A stretch of 64,000 nucleotides of DNA. Origin: Whitmania pigra (lineage: Eukaryota; Annelida; Clitellata; Hirudinida; Haemopidae). Numbering within the stretch: position 1 is the stretch's first letter; every line of letters begins with the position of its first letter. Of the stretch, positions 27,475-42,400 are shown in pieces. The DNA lies in assembly GCA_021613335.1 (NCBI GenBank), contig JAJTWR010000044.1:1098501-1162500 (forward strand), in the 5' to 3' direction. Under the pieces are notes generated by a model. The model was not told the DNA's origin and searched no databases. It saw nothing but the letters and a program-made list of their open reading frames with translations. The translations under genes were made by a program, and so were the position numbers.

Positions 27475-30400
27475 ATGACGGGAGTTTTCAGTTGTGATCC
27501 CGTTTTCGGTTGTTTCAAGAAAGCTTTGCCTTTCTTAAAAAGCGATTCTTCCGTTCAAGTAGGTCTACTTATTAACGAAATGTTATTTTAATATATTTCT
27601 TAAGTTACCCTTTGAATGTATGAATTGAAACACGATAGACAATTCCACATTTTGTTCATATTTATAATTATTTGTCTTCTGAGTCGTCAGAGACCAACAC
27701 AATTCTATATTTGCACTAAGCGTGCACTAAATAGAAATCCAATGTTGCTTCCTAAGAAAAATATTGAAAGTTTTAACTGTGGGCGAGTACCTTAAATGCA
27801 AAGATAACTTGAAATAATGATGAATAAGAATAATTTTTAAGTTTCTTGATATGCCTTAATTAGGAATGACTGTTAAAATGTTGTACGAAAATATAATACA
27901 AAATTACCATTTAATGTTGTCATTAAGTAACAAATATCCAACGGACAACCCCAGATCTTCAATCGAACAGGTTGGCCGTATGGGTAGTCACATGCGGCGT
28001 TAGTAACAACAGTCGTTACGTGTCGTGTCTGTAACCCAGCCTGCACTGCCAAGGAATACCTTCGAGTAGGGCCGCTATATAAATGGTGGATTGATTAAAA
28101 GTGCGTAAAGGTATTGATGATGTCAGCACTTTCAGACAATTTAGCAGACGAGACATAATAATAGGATAGCGTATAAATAAAATGATATCTGCCCATGTGC
28201 AGTAATAAATATCCATTTATTTAAAAAATCCACATTTTTAACCGGTACACCTGATGTGTTCAAACTTGTTTATGCTTATCAAGAACAGCTTATGTCCTGA
28301 GCAAGGCCGCCGACAGAAACTTCGGACTCATATACGAGCAGGCACACCTCTGGGCGGGGGGGGGGCGGTGTCCACCCGGAGCATAGCCACTCTCTCTCCG
28401 AAAATAAATTTGAAAAAAATAATTTTTTAATGTTGGGCGATACAAAAAGTATTTTGCTTGAAATCAGAAATGAAAGTTTTATAATCACCTGCAAGTTATG
28501 AATGAACTAGTGCACTTTCTTTCCTTGGCAGAAAAAAAGATTTGACTTTGATTAAAGTCATCACTTTAATTACTACAAAGAAATTGCACTATTTGAGATA
28601 TATTGGAAATCAGTATGAAAATAAATGAATATAAATTATAATAATAATAGTGACTTACAAAAAAATATGAAATGCAAAATAGTTGAGGTAAAAACGGAAG
28701 CCAACTTGATTGAAGATGAAAGTGCAAAAAGTATCAGGTGTGAAGAGGTATTGTGAAAGGTGTATTGTGTATCATTAAAGATACTGAAAAAAGATTTATA
28801 GAGATTATACTAATCACCATTCAGTCATTGTCAGGTATATAAAACAAAGTCGTGAATTTTTGTTGTAATTTTCCAATTCTCAATGCATAAACTGTACTTG
28901 CGGTTATGAAATCTTTTTTCTATATATTTGGGAGTCTATGGTTGATTGCCGAAGATACAAGGCAGACGAAATGCCATTGACAAAAATGTTGGAAGCTGAT
29001 ATGGTACTGTGAGTTACAAGCGCTATGTGAAATGCTTCTTGTTAATCCTGTAGCATCTGCTTCGATAGAACACATTCTTTAGCACAATGAACAGGATACT
29101 CAGCAAGGCAAGAAATGGAATGACACCAGAAACTGTAACTCATTGTACAACATAACATAACAACAGTTATTTATAGTGGTTAAGAAGACCTGGATCTGTG
29201 TAATAACCACTTTTTTTTAGTTCTAATAACCATATCAAAGTAACTTAAAAAAATTTATATTTAAGCATTGAAGAACCTGAAGTTCCAACGAAAGATTTTG
29301 TAGACAGAATATATAAAGATTTCTTCGAAACTTTTCATTTTTGAACAAATCTTTTTATTTTGGTATATGTGATTGATTGTTAATATGTTTGTGTAGTATT
29401 GTTAGTTAGTTTAAAATCCTTTTATCGAACTGACAAACTATTTGATTTCAAACTGTATTTTGTAAAAAAGAAAGCCCTCCGAACTCCCGAAAGGCGCTCG
29501 TGAAACATATTTTCTGAAAGAAGCCCTGTGTACGAGCCCATAGGCACAGCGGCCTAGGGCCTCTATGCAGTGGCATACTAAGGGGATGCAGCAGGGGCGG
29601 ACCGCCCCGGGAGGCATTTTGAGGGGGTATGTAAAAAATAATAAATAGAAAAAATGGCCACCATCTCTCCTCAGTGTTTTGCTGTGTCCATTGAAGATTC
29701 AGATTTCAGCAAATTCATGATCTTGCAAACAAATACGCCTTTCTCACATCGTCAAATTCGATGATAATTATAGTTGATGAAGACATAGAGAAAAAAAGAG
29801 GTCTTGGCCGAAAGTAAGAGATTGAAGTATTTTGTGGAAGCTTCAGGAAACGATAAAATCGATGGTCCCTTTCAACTTTTGAGCTTCATGCAGAGGGCCT
29901 TGGGGATTCTACCCTTAACACTGTGATCTTGCGCGTATATTCCTAGACCGGGCTATTAGTGTTGCCAGAAGAGAACGCTCTTTCTCCAAACTTAAGTTAA
30001 TAAAAAACTCTCTTCGATTATCGATCATTCAAGGCTTACAGACTTGACATTCCTCTTAGAGAGGGGACATGCCGATAGACTGAATTTTGAAACTGTTAAA
30101 AAAATTTAAAAAAAGTGGGAGAGTTTATAAATTTTTAACCGATTTGATTTGAAATTTCTTAATGGTTGACGGCCATAAGGGGGGCGGAAAATCTAAATCT
30201 TGACAAGAACAGTTGTACCCAGTGATGGGTAAAATCACGTTCAGAGTGATTGGAAATCAAAATCAAGATCACCAGACAAAAAGTGATTGGAAATCGAAAT
30301 CAGGTTCACGCATGTGATTTCACGTTAAAATCAGGTTCACGCATGTGATTTGACGTTAAAATCATCAAAATCAAATCACTTTGACCAAAAAGTGCACGAA

Positions 30401-33400
30401 CTTTTTCAACACTGTCAATTTTCAAAGCTTTTATTAACTTTTAAAAACAAAAGTTTTTGAAACATCGAATCATGTAGTCTGTTCCTTCTTGATGTTTCAA
30501 TCAGTCCTGCCGAACTAAATAACCTCTCTAGTAGCTAATGGTGGCAGCTTTGTATTATAGCGCACAAAGTGACTAGGGGCGTTCAGGTTAGCCGAATAGG
30601 TTACGTGCCTGCATACGGCGGTAATGGCAACAGTCGTAATGTGTGGTGTTCGAAACCAGTTCCCTTGGGAAGGACCGCTATATAAATGGTTACAAGCGCC
30701 TCTGACGCTATGCATATGGCGCTATATAAATAAATGAAGTTACAACAAAGATTTTTTGACTAGGCTTGATTCAAGGCTAGAGAGATGACATTCCGCATCA
30801 GACAAATAATTCATTGTATTGGTGCGGATACTGTTTGCCTTGTTAACAGTGACTTTTTGCAAGTCAGACTGATGATCCTCATAATATCCGTAATATTCAT
30901 TGTCAAGGACTGTTTCTAAATGTTGATCCTGATCAGCTGGTGCAGAATTCGTTCTACGTAAAAACACTTCTAATACTAGTTCCATAAGAATTGTTTGTCA
31001 TATATTCAGTTCCAACATACATCATGTGTCATACATCCTTATATTTAAAAAAATATATTCTTCATGTAGCTAAGAATGTAAAAAGTATTAGATGGCGTAG
31101 GAAATCGTTGCACGTCTCGATCCTGATATCGACTTATTAACACAATCAATACATTTAGCTACAACTTTGTCAGCTTTAAAAAATTACAAGTCAAGCAGCG
31201 GCGGCAATTCACAAGCGGTTTTATCAATTATCAGCAATTTTACAACTTTCGTTAACCATGAGGTCGGAATAGCACTAACAACAATAATACAAGTTAATAA
31301 AAGGAAGTTGCATCGATTATCGACTGATAATGTCATAAAGAAAGATATTATATATTTAAAAAAACTAAATTTTGAAATTTAAATTTTATATGATTTCGTG
31401 ATTTTTACATAATAAAAAAATCATCAATCATCAAAAATATGATTTAAAATAAAAATCGCACATCGCACGATGATTTTGAATCAAATCAAAAAATCACAAA
31501 GGTGATTTTATTTCGTGATTTTAAATCACTTGATTTGAAATACTACCCATCACTGGTTGTACCAACTGCCTCTATGTTAAGTCAATTTGATAGTGAAACA
31601 AGAACATAGTGCCATACTTCCAATATTTTAATATTCTAATGCCCGGCCGTTCCGAAAAATTGCCGCGACCTTAGGCACTCGCCCATCTTTCATTCTCTAT
31701 GTATGTATTTTATTAACGTCTTTAAACGTAATCTCAAACCTCATAACTCCTTATGAAACGGAAGTTAAAAGGGAGATCGCTCCCTCTCGGCAGTCCAGGT
31801 CTTTAACAAGCCCTCACAACAATTCTCCCAAGATTTTGCCTACTGTTGAGAATTCATTTCGATCCAATTAATGCTACAATGCAATCAATATTATTAATTA
31901 TAAAACTGTAAAAGTGAAACTAAAGATGCATATCTTCGAGCTAAGGCTTTTGCCTAAAAGGCAGATATCCATTGCTCAGATATGCATGTAAAACTTGGGA
32001 GATTTGGAGGAAGGCACAAAAATGGCTTTTGGAGATTGCTGCAGTGTCGACTAGTGAATTATATGTGATCTGCTTTTTGGATTACAGAAATCAGCAAATA
32101 AGCACGTTCAAAACATGATGTCAATCAAGGGAAATTATGTAGCGGTTTAGAGAGTGAGTTTCATAATAAATAAGCGAAAGTAACCTTTTACGCGCCTTCA
32201 GAAAAGAGATGGCTAATATTTAAAAGCTGGTGACTCATGCCTTTCCTTTGAAGTCAGCTTCTTATGAAGTTCCCACTATAGGATCTCATTGGTGGAATTT
32301 ATAAAAAAAAAGATAGTAATTACGATAGAAATTTATATAATTTTTGATTTTATTTATTGACTTTTATTTTCAAAAGCTGTTTTGAATTCATGGCTTCAGC
32401 TCGAGCTAAAAATAAAATAAAATATTTTATTCTTCAGCTTACCTAGCAGAAATGTATGAGGCAGTAGTGGTTATAGACAATAATTGTTGCTGTAAAATTG
32501 AATTGCTGTCAAATGAAATGACAATTTTAGCAGCTAAATTTAACAGAAAAAGAAAATTTAAAAAATAAAAATTAAAAAAATTAACGATTTCACGATTTCA
32601 TCCACATTCGATTTCAGATTCGTGAGAATTTGGCGACTCTATCATCGATATTTCCAAAATACGCAAGTTATCAATAACGCAAACTAATTTGTTTATAATT
32701 TAAATATCAGGCAAGCATTTCAGATGCGGGAGGCTTTCACAAGTTCCAGTTAATCGTAATCCCATCTCCGTATCTGTGCAACGTCTGTCTTCAACCAGCT
32801 TTCTCCAGAATAAATGTCTGCAAACGTTCGTTTAAACTACTTAATTGAAACGGCTTATTTACTCAGATCAATAACGTCTCCTTATATTTATAGATTGCCA
32901 GAGCGCATGCCACGATCGGTGCCTGTTGGATCTGAAGGTGAGGTGAACATATAAAAGACTGATTTCTATGACTTGCTGGACTTATTTCAAAACACCGACC
33001 TTGTATTAGAATGTCATTATGCATATCCCAGGCCAAAACTGTCTCTTACCTGATATGCGAGAATGAGGTGATTTCAAAACAGGCGTATGAATATTCACAT
33101 ATACGCGTCAAAATCAGTCTGCAAGAACTTAACTTCTTTTATCGCGCTGGCAGATTGTTACATTACTTAGAACTATTGTATTTCCTTTACATGTATTCTT
33201 GGCCAATTAAAGACACAGGTTGCATGGGCAATTTTAAATGCCAAGCTAATGCATTGAATGTTAAGGTAGGCCGTCTACAGCAACCTAGTTTGAATGAGCG
33301 TAGGCTAAAAATTCGTATGCAGAACCGCTCTGATGGGTAGTTATGCTGCAGCTCTGTGCGGTGAGGATTTCGTTTTTTAACTAAGGAACTCTTCGCTTCG

Positions 33401-36400
33401 GTTCTTGCCGTGCATCGTCGTGTTATTGGAAAATACTTGGGTCGATATTTCGCAGCGTTCGAAGAGAAATCTAAAAGCAAATGATCAACCTACTCTGAAG
33501 TGAGTCCTAGTTTCAAACTTGGTTCTCTTATGATATATCAGTATCGTCAATTGCTTGAAAGAATCTATTATTCCTCTTATTGAATGATTCCAGGCTTTAT
33601 GTGTTTTGTTGATCTAACAATCGTATGTTGCATCAAAGCGTCAAATGAGTTCCGATCGGTTCGTCTTATTAACAAAAACATCGGAAGACTGATCTCGATG
33701 ATGCATTCGTGTTGATACAAAGCCGTTTTACACACAGATCGAACTGCTGTCCTATAATACTGCCAAAACTGCGTTGCCTATTTTAGGGACTTCCTAGCGT
33801 TAAGCGTTAAAATTGATTATGTTCATTCTTTAGGTCATCAATTTTTAATGTTTGTTTATTATATTCATGAAAACTGTATCCTTCACCTAATATGTTGGAG
33901 TTGCATTCTGTTGTTTTCTTACATTGATAAAATTCAATCTGGGCATGATTTCTGAAGAATTGTGTGGAGCTTTTCATTTTAGCTTCAGGTTAACCCAAAG
34001 CATTATATATTTTATAGGTTCTTGGACCCTGTTTATCCTCAAAAAATAGACTTAAAGTTAGTATTTTGCATGCATCAGATTTTTAATTTCATTTATTTAT
34101 TATTCACAGTGTTGTTTTGGGGTAGATGTTTATTGCAATCACTTCAATATTTTAGATCAAAAGCTCTGAATTAGCTTTTCTTATTAGCTTAAGCATGTAA
34201 TAATGTTTAGTTCTTGACATTAATTAGCTACTCATCACTTGGTGACTTCACTTCAAAAATATCAGCTTGTTTAGGTTTCTCCTGGCTCATTGACATTACT
34301 AATTACTCAATATCACCAAGATAAAGTGGTCTGTTAATTTGACATGATTATCTGAAAATTAAGATATCTATGGCTGTTGTTATTGCACATGGAAACAGAC
34401 CCATAGCTAATAGATCTGTAATTAAATTATTCTGCTGGTGAACATCAAGTAAAAATCTACCAACATTTTTGTATTTTTCTAATATTTACCAATTTAAAAC
34501 ATCTCTCCATTGCCAATATCATGATGATGCATGCAAATTATGACAGTTGCAACCACTTAGAAGCCTTTCTCAACTCACACCAACAAAGTAAGTTTCTTAT
34601 TACATAGAACTTCTAAAATTTAAAAAGCTTTTAATGATCTTGTCCTTTCTATTTGCTAAGAAACCCAAATTATTTGCAGCATGAAGGAAAACGACCTCCC
34701 AGTAAGATTAAACATCACATACATCACTGAGCGCATTATTGGTATGCACTTGATGGTATTTTAAGTAAAAAATAAAAGATAAAATTATTATAATTTGGAT
34801 TGCCAGCCATGATATTCCCTTCTGAGGCACAAGAGACAACATACAAGTCTAGTTTAGCTGAAATCTCCCAAGTGTTAAAGAATAAGCATGAGGACAATTA
34901 TCTGGTATGTAAGGAGATAAGTTAATTAACCGCACAACAACTGCCTAGTGATATCTGAGTATCATTTCAGATGGTCAATTTATCAGAGAGAAGAAATGAC
35001 ATGCATAAACTTCATAAACAGGTAACTTACTGTTATGTAGTCTTGATCTGAAGACATCGTATTTGCTTAAGTACTAAAGAATGTTTGTTAAATTATTTTG
35101 AAGACTTAATCTTCTAGATTTTCTTCTTAGAAATTTATATTTAGATCTGACTTTGAAATTGGACCACAATATAGAATTAATTTGATGCTATGGATAATAA
35201 GTCTCTGTATTTTGTTTTGTAGGTGATTGATTTTGGTTGGCCAGAATCACTGGCCCCTCCATTGGAAAGACTCTGCAACATTTGCAAGTCCATAGATTCT
35301 TGGTTGAACAGAGGCAGCAAGAATGTGGTTGTCATTCACTGCAAGGGAGGTCTAGGAAGACTGGCAGTGGTTCTTTCCGCTTATATAGACTACAACAGTA
35401 TATGCGCTAAGTAAGAATACGTTCGGCAGAATGTGCTTCTTTATTGATTTAACATTTAACTTATTATATTAATGTTTCAGTGAAGATCAAAGCTTGGATC
35501 AACTTTCCATGAAGCAATTCTTTGAAAGCAAATTGAATGGGGTCATTCAACCATCTCAGAAGAGGTACTTTAAACAATCTGCTTTAAGCATGAAATGTAC
35601 TGACTGTTGATCTTTATGGCAACAAAAATAAACAACAGCTGCATTTAATGATAACATTAGTGAATGTCTACATCTCAGCTAATATTGAATTTTAAGATAT
35701 GTTCACTATTTTGCTGGCCTTCTTTCTGGAGCCATCACAATCAACAACAACTCTCTCTTCCTCCACCAAATTGTAATCAGAGGAATTCCAAACTTTGATG
35801 GAAAGGGTGGTTGCCAACCATACATCAAGATCTACCAGGGAATGAAACCTGTTTACATGAGTGGAGTTTTGTGAGTATATTTATAGCATCTGAGAGTCAC
35901 ACCATCCAAATCTCTTTCAATTATCTTGCTATTAATCTGCCTCAAAGCAATTTTGGAAATTATGCTTGTTTTTTGTTTTTTTATTGTTTTTTTATTGTTT
36001 TTCAATAGCTCATCATCGAGCAGTTCCAACCAAATAATTGTGACTCTGGAGCCCTGTCTTCAATTGAGGAGCGATGTACTAGTGAAGTGCTATAACAAAT
36101 CTACCTCCCATTTGGAGGACCCATCAAACAGAGAAATGATTTTTCGATGTCAGTTCCATACCTGTGCTATTAACAACAATCTTCTGAAGTTTGGAAAGAA
36201 TGATCTTGATGAGGCATATCAAGATGCCAGATTTCCCAGCCATGGCCAAGTTGAATTTGTTCTTTCTGACAGCTCTCTCAATTGGAATAGTGAGTTAACT
36301 GCTTATTTTATAAAAAAAGGTTCCTGTCTGTTTATATTTTTTTTCTCCAAGTGCTTACCTTAAAGTGATAAAAATCATTTACAAGTGTCAGCAATTAAAT

Positions 36401-39400
36401 GTGGTTAATAAAATCCTGTTTGAATGAAAATCATGTATTCTTTCGTAATTAGGGCATCATCATTAGGACAGCAGCACTTCATTTTTGATTAGAACTGACC
36501 AATATGCTTCAGAATTTTTTACCAAGTCACCACTTATACTTTATCTGTTAAAATGTGGAATTAGTTACTTCGTTTTGGTTATGGATTGCTGCCGAGTACT
36601 ACAAGCTCTTACAGTTTTGTGCTGTTTATCTAAAAATAGGCATTGTTAATAAGCAGCCTATAGAATGTTAAGAATGCTGGCTGCTTAGTTGGCTGGTTAG
36701 TCTAGGAGTGTGTATGGCCCACTAAGTAAATTGATGTTCCAAATGCATTGTGATCTGCAAATGGTCAGTCTATCGTAGATTAAGATCACTTTGTATGTTT
36801 GCAACAGACCACAGCATACATATGTTTTCAGTCAGTGTGGTCCTTAACAATCATTTTTATTTCAGTACATTAATTGTCATTATATTACATATTTTTGACG
36901 GCTGTCTCCAATGGCTGTTTTTCCAATATTCCAAATGGGCCCACCAATGAAAAATGTTCTGATCTGAGAAATTAAAAACATTCCATTTTGAATGACAAAA
37001 AATGACTTTAAAATGGTTGCAACATTGAATCAATTCATTCACTAACAATTCACATTAGAATAATCACCTAGATTTCACATAAGGAAATAGCCCAATGACA
37101 TGCACATCTGGTGTTTCCTATTCATATAATAAGAAACAGGCTCTAAGTATCAGTAATTACTCTAGGCCTTCATTTCTTAAACCTGGACCATAGTTCAGAC
37201 ATTCCATCTTTGATAAGATGAGTCAATGTAAATGAAGTATTAGTAGGCTTTTGATGCTTAATGAGTAGTATTAGTGCAATTATTAATAATTTGTGATTTC
37301 AACTTTATCAGAATATGAGTGCCAGCCATATGAAAAAAATGTCCTCATTGGAACTTCTCATGAATCTGTTCAACGTTGGAATTCCTATGAGAATTTTGCT
37401 GGACTTGATGAAGATGTTTCATTTGAGGGTGAGTCATTTGCAGTTGAAAATATTTCCTTTGATTCATCACTACAAGTTTGTCTTCTTTCTGAAGATGTGG
37501 GTGGATACAGCACAGAAAGAAGGGAATTCTTTGATCAAAATCACTCGTCAAAAACCTTTAACGAGACCAAGAGCTCCTGGAAACAGAATGTTGACTCCAG
37601 TTCATTTTCAAAGAAGTTGGGGACCTCTGATAAGTGGAACGTGGATGGCATGGAAAGGAGATTTAATGATCAACCGTTGGATAGTGGGAATGTCTTCAAT
37701 ACAACTTCCAGTTGGTTGATATAACTTTGTCTTCAAGTATAATTATATTTATATAGATATATAGAAATTATAAAAACAAATATATATTACTAATTATTTG
37801 TTTTTTTATTCAACAATGTGTGAGCTTTGATGGATTGAGCCAATAAATAATATGAGTTGAAGCTTGCTACAGAGGGTCTGCTTGCAATTTTTTTAAGACC
37901 AGTCAAGACTCAATGCACTGAAGTCGGCCACCTCGAGGGAGATGATTTTAGATGAACAAAGTCATGCTTTCCCTGCCACTCTCCCTTCTCAGAGCACTGC
38001 TGAACAGCAGCAACTGGATGATATTTTGAAGGAACTTCTTGAAGAGCCCTCCATTAGGGCATCTTCGAGCAATGTCTTGGCTTATAGGTATGAGCATGCT
38101 CCTCCTTCTCATGGAACCATAACAACAGAAAGTGACAAGATGAGGACGACCCTTTCTTGGCAGACTAGCCAAGCAGGAAGTACTAAGAGTGCCACCGTCA
38201 ACAGGCAGACTCTGGCGGAACCAATGCCCCACTCGAAATTGGCAAGCGAAGTGACAAGGTACAGAGAAGTGACCGGTGATGAAGATCACATCGTTGGGGG
38301 AAAGCTGACCTCCGTCGAGAATTATTCTTGTCGGATGCCCGGATTTCAAGAAACTAGAAAGGTGGAAATGTTGTCGGAGAGCAAGATCGATGACGGTGTT
38401 TTCAATGGCATGGACCAGGGATTTGTGCCCATTGGTGATTCTTATGCCTCACTGCAAAGACAGAGAAGCTTGACTGACAACAAATACAGAACTTATTCTG
38501 GAAGGAATTATGCTTCAGACTCTGAAGATCAATTTGCATGGCTGGAGAGTCAGAGAAATAAATTGCGAGCGAAGGACAGCAAATCTTGGAAAAATAGATC
38601 CATGCAAGAGAAGCAGTTGCTTGCAGAGTTAAAGTCGGCACAAGGCGCTTACTACAAAACTAAGAAGGCTCAGAGCGATACCGAAGATTTTGACCATAGC
38701 TACAGGAGATCCGATTACTCTTCTGATAGTAAAATGTTGCCTTTGTATATTCAAGAATATCGGGATTCCAAAGGACGTCGATGCCAGACGATCGAGACCG
38801 AAACTTACTCAAAGAGGTGCGAGACCACCACCAACCAGTTTACAGGAAGTCAGTCTAATACTGGAAATGCTATTACCAATGTTTCTCAGAAACAGCTCAT
38901 GCCTCCTCCACGTTCTAGCACTCCATCCACTCCAGTAATTCCAGACAGAGGCGAAAGTAGTAGAGAAGCCTTCTTGAGAAATCAGTATGCACTCAAGCCA
39001 AGTGGTAGGATGTTGTGCAAATGATATGCTTTTGCAATGGCTTTTAACTGACTAATTACTTTAATTTTGGGGATTTGCAGATTTTGATTTTGATACCAGA
39101 AGCCATGCCTCCCTTCCTAGACCAAATCGAGTTGATCCTTCTCAGGTTTTATAGATTTAATTTTAGATTGCTTGGTTTTATTTTGGTGTATTTACAGGGC
39201 TGTTAATTAATCTTCAAAATATGTACATTTTATAATTTATAAGCCTGTGGAGGTGGAAATAGTTTCTCTGCAACCAATTGGACCGGGCGTTCAAACGTTG
39301 GAGTCCGGAATGCCAGGCGCAGGGACAATGCAGCGCACTCCTGCGATCACTTACCCCAGTCAAGGTTTTGCTCCGTTTTTTACAATTTATTTCTTAATTT

Positions 39401-42400
39401 TAGTATGGAATGAGATATGTGACATTTGTCTTTATGTGAGTGGATTAGGAATTATATAAATTCATTTTAAAAGTAGTTTTGAAAGAATTTTTGGAAGTTT
39501 TCAGGCCAATTAAATGACTATTTGTAACGATGTTGAATGTGATTAAGCTGTCAGTTGTTATTGCAGCTATTAAGTGGTTGAAGGAAAGAATTTATTGTTT
39601 TGTTGGATTAATGATGAATCATTCAGATGAATGTTTCAAAATATTGTTAGAAGAATTAATAATTATAAATCCACCAAAGAACAAACCATGTTAGAGTCTC
39701 ATCCCAATTAATTATTTATTATTGAATTTACATTTGATTTCCTTAGGAACGCTAAATCGAGACTACAACATGCCTTCGAGCGTGTCCGTACCGACTTCTC
39801 TTTCCAACTTGCAACCACCTTCCTCCCATCTGAAGACCTCAATCAGTCAAACTCAAAACCTGCAACAGCCAGGTGTTGCTCCTCTTGTTCCAGGCTATCA
39901 ACACCAAACACTTCAAGTAAGGATTTATTTTCTATTCTAATTATTAATATGTTCTCCATGTTTACTCTGTTATTTGTTTACAATCGTGTGCTATTTTTGT
40001 GTGGTTGTCTAGTTACTGTAAAAAAAAGTGAATGGATGGACAGACAGATGGATGGATGATTAAATCTTTGTAAAATGACATTGAATTCATTATAAGTTTG
40101 AAATTTCAATAAAATATAAAATGAATCATTTGTACGTCAAATCTCTGAGGAAACAAAATAGAAGCATATTTAAAATTTGATTTGAATTTTGTCTTGATTG
40201 GCTAGTGAGTTTAACTGAGTAAATTTCTATTTTAAAATTTGGATTCCTAGAATGTTGAAGTGGAGGTGTCTTTAGAAAGCCTACTGCATAGCTCATGTGT
40301 TATTCTCAAACGAAAGCAAATGCTGATCTCATTAATGCATGCTTTAGAAACTCGTCTGCTGGAATTTCTTTTGATGCTTTCATAGCCTTTGCTATTGCTC
40401 AGAATACTCATCTCTGTTGTGAGGAATCTCAAGAACTATCTGAATCAGTCTTTAAATGGATGTTGGCATTAAATTGCAAAGAGATTCTGTGGTGATAACC
40501 TCTGTTGTTAACCTCTCTCGTTGTTTCACTTGAAAAGCATTTCGAGGTTGATTTGATTAAGCTCTCCAAATTGAGATAAAAACATGTCTGCAGACATCTC
40601 TGACAGATTGAAATTCAAGGTCAAATAAAGTCTTTACACAAATATGGATACATCTTTTAAATTTTCACAATGTTGATTTAGGGCACATTATTTTGGACTT
40701 TCTTTGATATAATAATTTGAAATTTTCATTCATTTGTTAATGTTTATGTATTAATACCACCAAGTCCAGTAATTTATATTTTTAATTAAAATCTCATAAT
40801 TTTGTTTATTACTTTAATAAGACTACTATTCTGCAAGGAAGTAAAGAACTATTAAATATTAATTGACTGTTAATTCATTTGAATTTTGAAATTTGTTTTT
40901 TTTTAATATAAATTTCTCTTTTCTAAAGGGAATGTTTGTTAGCAAGTGATAATTCTGCAGGCATGTTTATAAATCTATCTGCTATGTTAAGAAATGTATC
41001 TTTTATCTCAAACATTTCCAAGCTATTCTCTGTTTTAGAAGTCCTACATGTCTGATAATGTGAGAACTGATGGAATGCAGACTCTGCCACCCAACTTCAC
41101 TGCTCAACCTGTGGTGCAAACCTACAAAGAAACACAGACATGGAGTACCACAAATAACCAGGTAAATTGGACTTGTTATTAAAGAGTGGTTACTTCAACT
41201 TCAGTGGCTAAAAACCTCTCAAATTATATTAGATCAAAATTTAATCAAGTGGTTTGATTTTTGATGATTCACTAAATTTTAGTTTAATAATCTAATGGTA
41301 GTTACCATCTTTCTGTTGCAGCCCAACACCTTGCAACAAACCACCCTGCAACCCAATACATTGCAACATTTACCACCTCAGATGGGTGGCAGTGTTCAGC
41401 ATCTGAACCAGCAACAAACTGTCCAGCGAACCATGACTTCTTCTGTGGATGGTAGGTCTGTGCCCATACTCGTGGAGCGCCAAGATAAGCCAGCTGTTAC
41501 CCATCACCCTGTTACTGGGAGCGTCATGGGTCAGACACTAACGCGCGATTTGGTTCAACCACAAGGGTACATTCAGCAACAACAACAGTACATCAAACAA
41601 CAACAACAACAATTTATCCAACAGCCTGTGGTTGCCAGGCAGGAGTTTAGTACTGGAACAATGAGGTCTGCATCCTCTCAGAATCAACTCCTGGTTGAAA
41701 CTCACTCTCCTCATCTTCTTGGAGCTTCCGCAGCAGGCACCAGGTGAGGTTATTGTTTTTTGTGATTACCTAATTTTGTTGAAACCTTGTAAATAATATG
41801 TTTATTCTTTTTTTTAATTTGACTTATTGAGTGACAACTTAACAAAATTAGTTTGACATGATTGATGCTTTATCCAACTTTCCACAATGCTTTCATTTAA
41901 TTTAAGTCCTTTAATTTTATTGAGTACTCGCAAAGTAACATATTAGATGCTTTCTATGTCTAAACAGGACTTTATCAGATATTTTTGAAAGATAAAACAT
42001 TGCATTTTTATCAGTTTCCCATCCAACTACATTTCTTAATATCAGTAACAAGTCGTTTGTAAATGTAAGGTATAGGCTCCTCTGATGCTATGCACATGGT
42101 GCCTTCTAAGTTAAACTATTATTATTTATTATTATTAAGGCTTAATTAGTTTTAGGTTCCTTCATTGCTTAATATCACAATGTATTAGTGCCTGATCACA
42201 AGTAACTGTATTTTTCATCTAGAAAACATTTACAAATGATTTTTATGGGATGGCATATATTTAAAATGACTTTTTTTTTTAATATTTTATTATTATGCAT
42301 TTTCAGACTTTTGATCATATTTAGACGATTTCAATTATTTCATGTATTTCTTTTGCAATCACACAACTAAAGATGATTAAAAATATTTCTTTTGAACATC

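Larger units (their letters stand above)
27559..32710. other. Tensin intron 1, rich in mobile-element debris
   Basis: A 5.15-kb intron, much longer than its neighbours. It contains SINE copies C and D, an AGTGGTTTA repeat, a poly-G run near 28357, a degraded hAT relic (about 29570-30200) and a hAT element with target duplication (30220-31555). The remainder (31564-32710) shows nothing recognisable. Confidence 0.7.

Noticed and set aside
30576..30660. Functional tRNA gene
   Set aside because: The A and B boxes are tRNA-like, but the acceptor stem and anticodon arm cannot be drawn, and several copies share the same non-tRNA tail; a SINE fits better.
33011..33480. Open frames in the tensin intron, one including [12 protein letters not shown]
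   Set aside because: One in-phase exon is possible (ends at a GTGATT donor) but it does not complete the C1 domain, so it was not added to the model.
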